This document shows, piece after piece, positions 1 to 7,441 of a stretch of 12,631 nucleotides of DNA (the first letter of the stretch is position 1; every line of letters starts with the position of its first letter). The notes beneath the pieces were generated by a model that saw only the letters and a program-made list of their open reading frames with translations, did not search any database and was not told the origin of the DNA. The stretch spans positions 1 to 12,631 of the forward strand of contig JAOUFZ010000025.1 of NCBI GenBank assembly GCA_029857995.1. The letters are read 5' to 3'. The DNA is from Dehalococcoidia bacterium (GTDB lineage Bacteria; Chloroflexota; Dehalococcoidia; GIF9; AB-539-J10). Both the position numbers and the translations under genes were made by a program.

Positions 1-549
1 CGAGCTAAAGAGTATCTGAGTCAAAGTAACGCCCGGGTAGCTTTGGCCCAAGGAATAGGGGAGGATTTGCCCTTTAAGCCACAATCCTTTGATAAGGTTA
101 TGTGCAAGGGGGCGTTGGACCATTTCTTTTCCCCCAGCAAAACGATGGAGGAAATTGCCCGGGTGCTTAAACCTGACGGAGAGATGATAATCTCCGTAGC
201 TAATTTTGATAGTCTCGGTTTCCGCTGGGGTAAGAAGCTATATCCAATAACAAAGTTTCTTTCCCCTTACCTGGCTAAGGAAAGGAAACCCTGGGAGTTA
301 CCGTCAGACCACAAATATAAATTTGACTGCCAATTACTAAGCAGCCTGGTGAAGCAACGCTTCGAGATTAAGAAAACAAAGGGAATATCCCTCTTTTTCG
401 GACTTCCTCTGTGGGGTAGTATTCTCTCCAAACTTCCCCATTCTGTTTCTTATGCTCTTCTCAACACACTGGACAGATTAGCCCGACCTTTTCCCTCCCT
501 GGCAGACGTTATCCTCATGAAATGTACTCCGATTTACAAGCCAAAATAA
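1..549 (+). CDS. Class I SAM-dependent methyltransferase, 5' end outside window
   Basis: The reading frame is open from base 1, so the gene starts upstream; 182 C-terminal residues are visible. Seen: an Asp/Glu-rich turn followed by LPFKPQSFDKV (about residues 23-33) and ALDHFFSPSKTMEEIARVLKPDG (split here as ALDHFF, then EIARVLKPDG), which match the post-II and motif III region of Methyltransf_11-type enzymes. The glycine-rich SAM-binding motif I would lie before the window. The last 100 residues are rich in aromatics and basic residues and show no clear domain. The family transfers a methyl group from SAM to small molecules, quinones, lipids or sugars; the substrate cannot be read here. The 3' end is partly duplicated at about 2269-2384. 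Class certain, function unknown. An internal TTG at 43 is in frame but is not the start. Confidence 0.85.
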   Translation, partial: RAKEYLSQSNARVALAQGIGEDLPFKPQSFDKVMCKGALDHFFSPSKTMEEIARVLKPDGEMIISVANFDSLGFRWGKKLYPITKFLSPYLAKERKPWELPSDHKYKFDCQLLSSLVKQRFEIKKTKGISLFFGLPLWGSILSKLPHSVSYALLNTLDRLARPFPSLADVILMKCTPIYKPK

Positions 550-555
550 TAATGC
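501..555 (+). repeat. Direct repeat copy A (intact methyltransferase tail)
   Basis: Ungapped alignment to 2330-2384 gives 48 identical of 55 positions (mismatches at 502, 515, 516, 535, 537, 546, 550). It runs through the stop codon and six bases beyond. Weaker similarity extends left to about 441. Confidence 0.85.
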
Positions 556-1057
556 CGTGCAAGACAGGCGAGAGCGTAGAAAGGTAGCGCCTCTGGCTCC
601 TGCAACAAGTAAGAACCTGCGTCAGAAAGTTATGATAGTTTCCCATACCTAGTAAAGCCACCATGTTGAGGAGGCAAAGCGCAGCCAAGGGAATTTCCCG
701 ACCGTTTGTGTCCACGCAGAGGTGGAAAGGGAGTCACCTTCTTTGTTGTACGGATACCGCGATAGTTTGGGCAAGTTGGAGACCGACAAAGGAACTCGAT
801 TGACTTTGCCATGGCTATGGAATAGAATCAGCCCGAACACCAACCAAACCAGCTAAGACGGAAACTTTGGCCTTTGGAAACAGCGACGAAAAGATAGAGG
901 AGACAACCATAGCAGTCGTTGATTACCACCCGCAAGGAGAGGTTGTTTGGACAGTCCGTTTGTAATAACTGATCGTCGGTTGTTGTCTTCACTACATTAC
1001 CCGAGAGAACACGGGCTGTACCGATTGCCCTGACGACCTATTTGGCAAGAGGGAGAT
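550..1057. other. 508-bp stretch without a convincing gene
   Basis: No frame on either strand gives a protein I recognise. Overlapping minus-strand frames between 515 and 843 are all short and interrupted; one (812-630) contains FLCRSPTCPNYRG, faintly like the zinc knuckle at the start of some transposases, which could make this an eroded gene. A plus-strand frame ending at 969 is about 43 codons long and has no ribosome binding site. Small hairpins occur (TCCAC/GTGGA at 711-726, CCCG/CGGG at 1000-1015). No consensus promoter for the downstream gene stands out. Best read as decayed sequence or a long leader. Confidence 0.5.
1048..1055 (+). promoter_or_regulatory. Ribosome binding site of the amidohydrolase
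   Basis: AGAGGGAG lies 2 bp before the ATG at 1058, with its GAGG core about 5 bp away. It is purine-rich and the only Shine-Dalgarno-like run near this start, and so supports the ATG at 1058. Confidence 0.55.
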
Positions 1058-2224
1058 ATGGTTAGAAAGTCACTTCTGGTCCTGCTTGCAATCGCCATAA
1101 TCGCCATCGGGATTGTGGCTGTCCATGATTTGCGCCCTCGCCCGCAGACATTGGGTGAGTATCTGCAGGACTTGTTCGTCACCAACGGAATAGCCTTGAG
1201 TGAAGAGGATTTCTTGGAGCCGGTAGACGATCCCTATCTTGCCTTCGCTAAAATGCTGAATCTTATTCCTGGTTCTTCCCAGAGCGATGATAGAATGAAC
1301 GAGAGGAAGGCCAGGCTAATCTCAAAACAATTCCTTCCAGTTAAAGACAATTTGCATCTCGACGGGCTTTACGGCAAGATTGATATGCACGAGCACTACC
1401 GGTTCAGGGGTGATATCAAACTGTTTCTAAAAGCCGCTAGTTGCTTCGGCATCTCCAAAGTTCTGTTCGTCCCCACCGGTTACTCACCCGATAACAAGTA
1501 CCACAAGATTTACTGGACATTTCTGATAGCGGCCGCCAGGCGGTACCCGGATCAGATTATACCATTCTGCACAATTGATGAAGCTGATCCGCATGCGGCC
1601 GAGCTTGTTGAGCAATACATCCTTGAGGGCGCAAAGGGAATAAAGCTGATCGGCGGCCACCCGAGTTTTTACGACGAGCCTCTCAATTCGGAAAACATGT
1701 ACAGGGTCTATGAGAAGGCGGCTGAATACGGCGTGCCGGTCTTGATCCATGGTAGCATTATTAATATCCCCGGGTTAGAAGACCAGTTGGACCAAGTATA
1801 CGGAGATTTCCCAGAAGTTACTTTCATCCATGCTCATTACGGTTCAACAATAATGGCCGGGATTGATCTTGACCGGATTGCCGAGCTCCTGGACAAACAC
1901 CCAAACCTGTATATTGACCTCTCCATGGGCGGCGGTATCGCCAGGTACCACCGGTATCTGAAGCAGGATCTGGAGACGATAAGAGATTTTGTTATAGAGT
2001 ACCAGGACAGAATCCTGTTTGGTTCTGATATTATTTTGCGTCCCGCCAGGAATGATTTCGACTGGCTCTATGAGAGGATAAGTTGTGATATTGACCTTCA
2101 CGAAAAGGCAGAGTATACCTGCGAGTTTGGAGAGTCGGACTGGGTACATCAAGGCTTCAATCTGGATAAGGAAATCCTGAGAAAACTCTACTATGAGAAT
2201 CCCAAGAAAGTGCTTGGCCTTTGA
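1058..2224 (+). CDS. Membrane-anchored amidohydrolase (Amidohydrolase_2 / COG2159-like)
   Basis: 388 residues. Residues 5-22 form a hydrophobic helix after two basic residues (signal anchor or uncleaved signal), then a linker of about 80 residues, then a TIM-barrel metal hydrolase. Metal-site motifs visible: DMHEH (H111, H113), KGIKL (K196), VLIHG (H231), FIHAH (H258, H260) and LFGSD (D324). This is the order expected for the ACMSD-like branch, where HxH, a strand-5 His and a strand-8 Asp bind one metal. The family cleaves C-C or C-N bonds or decarboxylates small acids; the substrate here is unknown. Most relatives are cytosolic, so the N-terminal anchor is unusual and suggests action at or outside the membrane. 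The gene stands alone between a gene-poor stretch and a methyltransferase remnant. Fold and family are confident, substrate is not. Confidence 0.85.
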   Translation: MVRKSLLVLLAIAIIAIGIVAVHDLRPRPQTLGEYLQDLFVTNGIALSEEDFLEPVDDPYLAFAKMLNLIPGSSQSDDRMNERKARLISKQFLPVKDNLHLDGLYGKIDMHEHYRFRGDIKLFLKAASCFGISKVLFVPTGYSPDNKYHKIYWTFLIAAARRYPDQIIPFCTIDEADPHAAELVEQYILEGAKGIKLIGGHPSFYDEPLNSENMYRVYEKAAEYGVPVLIHGSIINIPGLEDQLDQVYGDFPEVTFIHAHYGSTIMAGIDLDRIAELLDKHPNLYIDLSMGGGIARYHRYLKQDLETIRDFVIEYQDRILFGSDIILRPARNDFDWLYERISCDIDLHEKAEYTCEFGESDWVHQGFNLDKEILRKLYYENPKKVLGL

Positions 2225-2261
2225 ATTCTTCAAATCGCTTAGCTTAGCCAGCTGTCGAGTC

Positions 2262-2378
2262 TTTGGCTCCCTGTTTCCTATGTTATTCTAAGGTTAGCAG
2301 GATGAACTAGCTCGAGCCGTCCTCTCCCTGCCAGACGTTATCCCGATGAAATGTACTCCGATTCAGAAGCCAAAGTAA
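2262..2378 (+). pseudogene. Remnant of a second methyltransferase gene (3' end only)
   Basis: This stretch repeats the 3' end of the methyltransferase at 1-549. Reading from 2298 gives QDELARAVLSLPDVIP then MKCTPIQKPK and a TAA at 2376; the intact gene ends LDRLARPFPSLADVIL then MKCTPIYKPK. The match includes codons and the stop codon. Upstream, VSYVIL (2276-2290, another frame) matches VSYALL of the intact gene, so a 1-nt frameshift and an in-frame TAG (2295) separate the pieces. No start codon or 5' part remains. Seen directly: homology and frame damage. Inferred: a former tandem paralogue that has decayed. Confidence 0.75.
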
Positions 2379-2384
2379 CAATGC
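2330..2384 (+). repeat. Direct repeat copy B (methyltransferase remnant)
   Basis: Partner of 501-555 at an offset of 1829 bp, 48/55 identical without gaps. Weaker similarity extends left to about 2269 with one inserted base. The two copies flank the gene-poor stretch and the amidohydrolase. Confidence 0.85.
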
Positions 2385-2404
2385 TTCGGGAAAGTAAACA
2401 GACC

Positions 2405-2433
2405 TTTACAATTCCCGCTGCTCAAACTATAAT
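2405..2433 (+). promoter_or_regulatory. Sigma70 promoter of cca-secD-secF, leaderless type
   Basis: TTTACA (2405-2410), a 17-bp spacer, then a perfect TATAAT (2428-2433). Transcription would start about 7 bp further on, at 2440-2442, which is the ATG of cca. No Shine-Dalgarno sequence precedes that ATG, which fits a leaderless mRNA. Confidence 0.7.
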
Positions 2434-2441
2434 GCTCAGTC

Positions 2442-4085
2442 ATGTCTTCCCTAAAAAGCGGCAGATTGCTCGCCATCCTGGCTAAGATATCCCACTTATT
2501 AACTATCCAGAAGAAGCAAGGCTACATCGTTGGTGGCTTCATTCGTGATCGGCTTTTGAAAAGACATACTAACGATATAGATATTGCTGTAAGCGGTGGC
2601 GCCATAAGCATAGCCCGCAAAGTAGCCAAAGAAATAGGGGGCAAATTCGTACTCCTTGACGATGTTAACAAAGTAGCTAGAGTGGTGGTGATTGAAGATG
2701 AGCAGCCAGGAAAGACTGCACGAGACCAGGAACTACGCGGTATAGAGTGGCATTTTGATTTCTGTTCTTTTGCCGGAGACATCAAATCTGATCTTGCCCG
2801 CCGCGATTTCACCGTCAACGCCATGGCTGTGGAACTCAGTCAGTTTGTCGCTGCCAGCACAGCCAGGAAGCTGAGCTCCCGAAAATCGGTAGCTACCGTG
2901 GCTGAGAAGCGATCTCCCCTGAAGCTTATCGACCCCTTTTCTGGCAAGGAGGATTTGAGGGACAAGATAGTGCGGCGGGTAAGCGAGCAGATATTCGAAG
3001 CCGATGCCGCTAGACTCTTGCGGGCAGTGAGGTTAGCTGCCGAGCTTAACTTCACTATAGAACCAGAGACAGAATCTTTGATCCACCGCTATTCCCAGAC
3101 TATCACTGAAGTCCCGGGGGAGAGGATTAGAGAAGAGTTACTTCGTTTGCTCGCTCTGCCCCGAGCTACTTACTATCTGAAATACTTAGATAAGCTTGGC
3201 TTATTGCTCGCTATGATCCCGGAGCTAGCGGAGGGCAAGGGAGTAGAGCAGCCAACAGTACACTTCTGGGATGTTTTCGAACACTCTTTACAGACCGTAG
3301 CTGCGGTAGAATTCCTCCTTAGAGAAAGCGATTGGGAGTACAGCAACGAAGACATGCTAACTACTAGTCCCTGGTCCGACGCAATAGACAGGCACTTGTC
3401 CCAGGAAGTCTCCAGCGGAAGTAACCATAAGGTTCTGCTTAAACTAGGTGGACTACTTCATGATATTGCTAAACCAATGACAAAGTCTATTGATGATACA
3501 GGTAGAGCCAGATTTTTGGGGCATAGCAAAGAAGGGGCAGCCATAACTGCGAACATTTTGGAACGGTTGCGATTTAGCAATCGGGAAACAAGACTGGTAG
3601 AAAGCCTTGTCTACCATCACCTCCGCCCAGCTCAAATGGCAAATGATGAATTGCCTACTCAACGGGCAATTTATCGCTACTTCCGGGATACTGGCGAGGC
3701 TGGCATTGATATTCTACTTCTAGCTTTAGCCGACTATCTGGCCAGCCGCGGACCCCTGGCATCTATGGAGGAATGGAAAAAACATTGCCAATTAACAGAC
3801 TACATATTGGCAGAGCATGACAAGCAGCAAGCCAAAATCTTACCGGTGAAACTCATTGATGGCGATGATATAATGGACACATTTGACCTACCACCAGGAC
3901 CACTTATTGGTAAATTCCTGGCCATGGTCAACGAGGCTCATGCCAGCGGCGAGTTGAGTGGCAGAGAAGAAGCATTAGCCTTAGTGCAAAGGGAGTTGTC
4001 AACTGTGAAGAAGCAGCACACAAAAGTCTCCAGAAAATTTCGGAATTCTGGAGTAAAAACAATCCCTAACGCAAAGGTTGACTAG
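2442..4085 (+). CDS. cca: CCA-adding tRNA nucleotidyltransferase / poly(A) polymerase family, with HD domain
   Basis: 547 residues. Adds or repairs the 3' CCA of tRNA from CTP and ATP in the cytoplasm. Visible: GGFIRD (31-36) and DIDI (45-48, the catalytic Asp pair) of the class II nucleotidyltransferase head; RRDFTVNAMA (120-129); ERIREELLRLL (227-237) of the nucleotide-reading neck region; then an HD phosphohydrolase domain with a full set of likely metal ligands (H281, H340-D341, H361, H392/H393, D431); and a C-terminal LPPGPLIGKFL segment (483-493). A basic, Ser/Ala-rich insert (about 134-160) sits between NAMAVEL and LIDPF, where relatives are usually short. The start has no ribosome binding site but a promoter places the transcript start on it. 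It could be an A-adding enzyme only; sequence alone does not settle that. Confidence 0.9.
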   Translation: MSSLKSGRLLAILAKISHLLTIQKKQGYIVGGFIRDRLLKRHTNDIDIAVSGGAISIARKVAKEIGGKFVLLDDVNKVARVVVIEDEQPGKTARDQELRGIEWHFDFCSFAGDIKSDLARRDFTVNAMAVELSQFVAASTARKLSSRKSVATVAEKRSPLKLIDPFSGKEDLRDKIVRRVSEQIFEADAARLLRAVRLAAELNFTIEPETESLIHRYSQTITEVPGERIREELLRLLALPRATYYLKYLDKLGLLLAMIPELAEGKGVEQPTVHFWDVFEHSLQTVAAVEFLLRESDWEYSNEDMLTTSPWSDAIDRHLSQEVSSGSNHKVLLKLGGLLHDIAKPMTKSIDDTGRARFLGHSKEGAAITANILERLRFSNRETRLVESLVYHHLRPAQMANDELPTQRAIYRYFRDTGEAGIDILLLALADYLASRGPLASMEEWKKHCQLTDYILAEHDKQQAKILPVKLIDGDDIMDTFDLPPGPLIGKFLAMVNEAHASGELSGREEALALVQRELSTVKKQHTKVSRKFRNSGVKTIPNAKVD

Positions 4086-4086
4086 A

Positions 4087-5454
4087 TTGAGAAGAAGAAC
4101 CGTTTATCTATTGATTTTCATCCTGGTGTTGTTCGGCTTCGCCTTATGGTCCGTAGTTCCGCTGGATAGAAATGTCCTTGGCAGGGAAGGACTAAGGCTG
4201 GGGCTTGACCTCGCCGGTGGTAGCTACCTGGTCTACCAGGGTAATCTAAGCGATGTCGAGCCCGGCAACAGGGATGAGCTTATGGACGGGGTGAAGGGGG
4301 TTATAGAAAGGCGTATCAATGCTCTGGGCATAACTGAGCCCATTGTCGAAATACAGAAACGCGAAGGGGAATACAACATTGTCATCCAGCTGCCCGGTAT
4401 AGCTGACATCGAAAAGGCTAAGGAGATGGTCGGGCTCTTCACCATACTCGAATTCCGAGAGCAGGATGCCGCAGGAAATTGGACTCCTGCTACAGGAACG
4501 GTGAACAACGAGACATTAACCCTTACCAGCAGATATTTCAAAGAGAACACTGACGTTGCTGTAGACCAGTATGGCAAACCGCTCTTAGTATTCGAGTGGG
4601 ATGAAACGGGAGCGCAGCTTTCCAAACAAATAACAACCCGCCTTCTGGGAAAACAATTAGCTATCTACCTTGGCGATGAGCCACTTCAGGGTGAGGATGG
4701 TCATGTAATAGCCCCCGTAGTCCAGGCGGTGATAGAAGACAAGGGACAAATTGAGGGGCTGAGCCTTGCTGATGCCACTGAACTAAAAGATTTGCTCAAC
4801 GCCGGGCGCATCGACATTCCGCTAGGGAGATGGGTAAATGGAGAATTTGAATCTAGCATTCCACTTTATGAACGGACTGTGACCGCCACATTAGGGCAGG
4901 ACTCTATCCAGAAGAGCATAATGGCAGCAGGAATTGGGATAGTGCTATTACTAATATTTATGCTTGTTTATTATCGTCTGCCCGGCTTAGTGGCTTGCCT
5001 TAGTTTAGGGATTTATGGAGTCGTGCTTCTAGCCATTTTCAAGCTTGTTCCCGTAACGCTGACTTTGTCTGGCCTCGCCGGTTTTATTGTCTCTCTAGGC
5101 ATGGCAGTAGACGCCAACGTCCTTATCTTTGAGCGCACGAAGGAGGAATTGCGGGGGGGGCGTAGTCTAGGAGCTGCCGTTGAGGCTGGATTCAGCCGCG
5201 CCTGGACAGCTATCAGGGACAGCAATATCACCACCTTTATTGCCTGTATCGTCCTCTTCTGGCTCGGCGGTACGATGGGCGCTTTTATGGTCAGAGGCTT
5301 TGCCCTGATCCTGTTTATCGGTGTGGCGTTATCCATGTTCACTGCTATCACCGTTACCAGAACCTTCCTCCGCCTGATTGTAGGCAGCCAGGTGGTCACC
5401 AACCCGGCGGCCTATGGAGTAACGTCAGTTCAAACGGTGAGGAATACGAAATGA
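4087..5454 (+). CDS. secD: Protein translocase subunit SecD
   Basis: 455 residues from TTG 4087. Works with SecF as the proton-driven RND-type partner of SecYEG that pulls exported proteins across the membrane. Seen: first membrane helix (about 6-25); GLDLAGG (39-45); periplasmic P1 region to about 270; LGQDSIQKS (269-277); then five more hydrophobic segments. VDANVLIFER (341-350) carries D342, the membrane Asp used for proton coupling, and AIRDSNITT (375-383) is the second family signature. Start choice: AAAGG (4073-4077) lies 9 bp before TTG 4087, while an in-frame TTG at 4078 would abut it. The start follows the cca stop by one base, so translation is probably coupled. Codons 356-358 contain a run of eight G. 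Confidence 0.95.
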   Translation: MRRRTVYLLIFILVLFGFALWSVVPLDRNVLGREGLRLGLDLAGGSYLVYQGNLSDVEPGNRDELMDGVKGVIERRINALGITEPIVEIQKREGEYNIVIQLPGIADIEKAKEMVGLFTILEFREQDAAGNWTPATGTVNNETLTLTSRYFKENTDVAVDQYGKPLLVFEWDETGAQLSKQITTRLLGKQLAIYLGDEPLQGEDGHVIAPVVQAVIEDKGQIEGLSLADATELKDLLNAGRIDIPLGRWVNGEFESSIPLYERTVTATLGQDSIQKSIMAAGIGIVLLLIFMLVYYRLPGLVACLSLGIYGVVLLAIFKLVPVTLTLSGLAGFIVSLGMAVDANVLIFERTKEELRGGRSLGAAVEAGFSRAWTAIRDSNITTFIACIVLFWLGGTMGAFMVRGFALILFIGVALSMFTAITVTRTFLRLIVGSQVVTNPAAYGVTSVQTVRNTK

Positions 5455-6380
5455 TAGATTTCGTTGGTCAGAAGCGGTGGTTTTTCTTGATTTCCTGGAT
5501 CCTCGTAATTATCGGCATTGCCTCCTTGATTATCTCTCAAATACAGCTTGGGACTCCTCTGCGATTGGGGACTGATTTTGCCGGCGGGACATCTATGACT
5601 CTTCAATTTAGCCCGGCGGTGGAGCAAAGCCAGCTGCGCGAGGAGATGGCTAAGCTGGGATATAGCGAGGCAACTATTCAAAACGCTGGCGAGGGCAGTT
5701 TCATCATCCATACCCAAGAAATAACCTCAGATGAGGCACAAGCACTGGCGGAGGAACTCGGGGCAGAATTGAATTCTCAAGTTGAAGTAATTGATTACTA
5801 TCTGGCTTCTGCGACAGTGGGAGCAGCAACAGCACGCAGTGCTGTCATTGCCCTAATAGTAGCATCTATAGCTATGTTGTTCTACATTGTCTGGGCATTC
5901 CGCCGCATGCCTAAGCCCTTCCGCTGGGGCAGTTGTGCTGTCATTGCCCTTGTTCACGACGTGTTCATAACAGTAGGCATTTTCTCCCTACTGGGTTTGC
6001 TCACCGGACTGGAAATTGATGCCCTGTTTATCACCGGGCTGCTTACGATTGTGGGTTACAGCATTAACAATATTGTGGTTATCTTCGACCGCATCCGGGA
6101 AAACAAAGCCAGAGGTCTTAGCTCTGACTTTGCCATAACAGTAAACTCCAGCATTGTGGAAACGCTGGGGCGCTGTCTGAATACCAGCCTGACTACGCTC
6201 TTCGTTATCCTGGCCTTATTCCTCTTCGGCGGAGCTACCATACACTATTTTGTCCTGGTATTGCTCGTCGGTGTCCTTATCGGCACATACGACTCTATCT
6301 GCGTCGCCGGCCCGCTTCTGGTGGTATGGGAAAGAGGAGATTGGAGTTCGCTGCTGCCCTGGGCTAAGACACGGGTGTAA
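5451..6380 (+). CDS. secF: Protein translocase subunit SecF
   Basis: 309 residues. Forms the SecDF complex with the preceding product, using the proton gradient to assist late steps of Sec export. Visible: first membrane helix (about 11-30), TDFAGG (41-46), the short periplasmic domain to about 125, then five hydrophobic segments. VVIFDRIREN (209-218) carries D213 and ETLGRCLNTSLTT (237-249) carries R241; both correspond to conserved proton-path residues of SecF. The usual GTYSSI signature reads GTYDSI here (D281), a small departure. The ATG overlaps the secD stop in ATGA, with GTGAGGA (5437-5443) as ribosome binding site. No YajC gene is present in the window. Confidence 0.95.
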   Translation: MIDFVGQKRWFFLISWILVIIGIASLIISQIQLGTPLRLGTDFAGGTSMTLQFSPAVEQSQLREEMAKLGYSEATIQNAGEGSFIIHTQEITSDEAQALAEELGAELNSQVEVIDYYLASATVGAATARSAVIALIVASIAMLFYIVWAFRRMPKPFRWGSCAVIALVHDVFITVGIFSLLGLLTGLEIDALFITGLLTIVGYSINNIVVIFDRIRENKARGLSSDFAITVNSSIVETLGRCLNTSLTTLFVILALFLFGGATIHYFVLVLLVGVLIGTYDSICVAGPLLVVWERGDWSSLLPWAKTRV

Positions 6381-6411
6381 TAGCTGTAAGCCGAGAGCTA
6401 TCAGCTAACAC
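6375..6411. terminator. Hairpin between convergent secF and deacetylase genes
   Basis: GTGT (6375-6378) plus TAGCTG (6381-6386) can pair with CAGCTA plus ACAC (6402-6411): ten base pairs with a two-base bulge and a 15-base loop. Both stop codons (TAA 6378-6380; minus-strand TGA 6403-6401) lie within it. No T-run follows on either strand, so it is a candidate two-way terminator or mRNA 3'-end structure, not a classic intrinsic terminator. Confidence 0.35.
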
Positions 6412-7435
6412 GGTGTGTCCTCTTTATTGCCTCGATATGCTCGTCAAATCCCTCGGACTTTCTTGCCACTGATGCTTTTCCTAAAGGGTCTTCCATGTTC
6501 GAGTTACCCAAAAGTACGTCAAATGTGGCCTTTATGGACGAAGCAACCACGCGAAGGTTATAGCCACCTTCAAGGGTGAAAACGAGACGTCCCTGGCATA
6601 GTTCGGCAGCCAGTCCTTTCAATATCGTCGCCATTTGAGCAAAACCTGCGATAGTCACCTTCATCATAGCCAGATGGTCAGCCCAGTGGGGATCGAAGCC
6701 AGCAGAAACCAGGATGAGTTGGGGCTGAAATCTTCGGGCTACTGGCACCAAGACCTCGTTGAAAGCTCTCAAGTATTCATCATCGTCCCAGCCAGCAGCC
6801 ATGGGAAAATTAACCGTAGTGCCTTCTCCTTCACCCGTTCCAGTTTCATCCATCCATCCTGTCCCGGGATAAAAGGGATACTGATGGGTGGAGAAGTAAA
6901 GGACTTCGGGATCAGCATAAAAGGCATCCTGCGTCCCATTGCCATGGTGGACGTCAAAATCAGCGATAAGCACACGGTTGAGATTGAACTTGCTTAGGGC
7001 AAATCTAGCAGCGATGGCCACATTGTTGAAAATGCAGAAGCCCATGGCTCGATCATGAGTGGCATGGTGCCCTGGCGGTCTAACCAAAGCAAAAGCGTCA
7101 TCCACTTTTCCGTTCATCACTGCCTCTACAGCCACCAGGACTCCGCCAGCTGCATATAAGGACGCTTCGTAAGATCTCGGAGACATTACGGTATCGGGGT
7201 CAAGCCAACCACCACCGTTTTCCGCCTTGCTCTTAACATAAGAGATGTACTCCGGCGCATGTATCATCTCCAGTTCTTGTAGCAAGGCGGGGCGCGCAGG
7301 CAGAGAGATGAGTTTCTCCTTAATTCCAGTCTCTTTCAAATAGGACATCGCATCTACCAGCCTGCGAGAATTCTCTACGTGGTCGCCAGTATCATGTTCC
7401 AGATAGATTGGGTCATAGACCAGGCCTGCCTTCAT
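6401..7435 (-). CDS. Histone-deacetylase-superfamily protein (AcuC/acetylpolyamine amidohydrolase-like)
   Basis: 344 residues. The family removes acetyl or other acyl groups from lysine side chains or polyamines with a single zinc; bacterial AcuC-type members act on metabolic enzymes. Seen: RPPGHHA (119-125; H123/H124 charge relay), GFCIFNN (132-138), DFDVHHGNGTQ (159-169; zinc ligands D161 and H163), SAGFD (244-248; third ligand D248) and LEGGYN (288-293; Y292, which polarises the carbonyl). All catalytic positions are kept, so it should be active. No ribosome binding site precedes the ATG, and a promoter places the transcript start on it. It converges on secF with 20 bp between stops and is divergent from the phosphatase. 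Substrate unknown. Confidence 0.93.
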   Translation of the reverse strand: MKAGLVYDPIYLEHDTGDHVENSRRLVDAMSYLKETGIKEKLISLPARPALLQELEMIHAPEYISYVKSKAENGGGWLDPDTVMSPRSYEASLYAAGGVLVAVEAVMNGKVDDAFALVRPPGHHATHDRAMGFCIFNNVAIAARFALSKFNLNRVLIADFDVHHGNGTQDAFYADPEVLYFSTHQYPFYPGTGWMDETGTGEGEGTTVNFPMAAGWDDDEYLRAFNEVLVPVARRFQPQLILVSAGFDPHWADHLAMMKVTIAGFAQMATILKGLAAELCQGRLVFTLEGGYNLRVVASSIKATFDVLLGNSNMEDPLGKASVARKSEGFDEHIEAIKRTHRVS

Positions 7436-7441
7436 ACTCGC

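Noticed and set aside
515..843. Minus-strand coding sequence, possibly a transposase
   Set aside because: Three mutually overlapping short frames, none with a ribosome binding site or a full domain; a zinc-knuckle-like string alone is not enough.
1844..2233. Opposite-strand open frames inside the amidohydrolase, and similar ones inside secD (4233-4625, 5013-5402) and the phosphatase (8045-8389)
   Set aside because: They lie antisense to genes with clear family motifs and show no motifs of their own.
501..2384. Direct repeats as attachment sites or target-site duplication of a mobile element
   Set aside because: The repeat is coding, 87% identical and fades gradually; no integrase, transposase or terminal inverted repeats lie between the copies.
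4078..4086. secD start at TTG 4078
   Set aside because: It directly abuts AAAGG, leaving no spacing, whereas TTG 4087 is 9 bp away.
6401..7435. Archaeal origin suggested by the deacetylase and arrestin-like protein
   Set aside because: Both families also occur in bacteria, and the lipobox, sigma70 promoters, HD-domain class II Cca and bacterial SecD/SecF lengths point to a bacterium.
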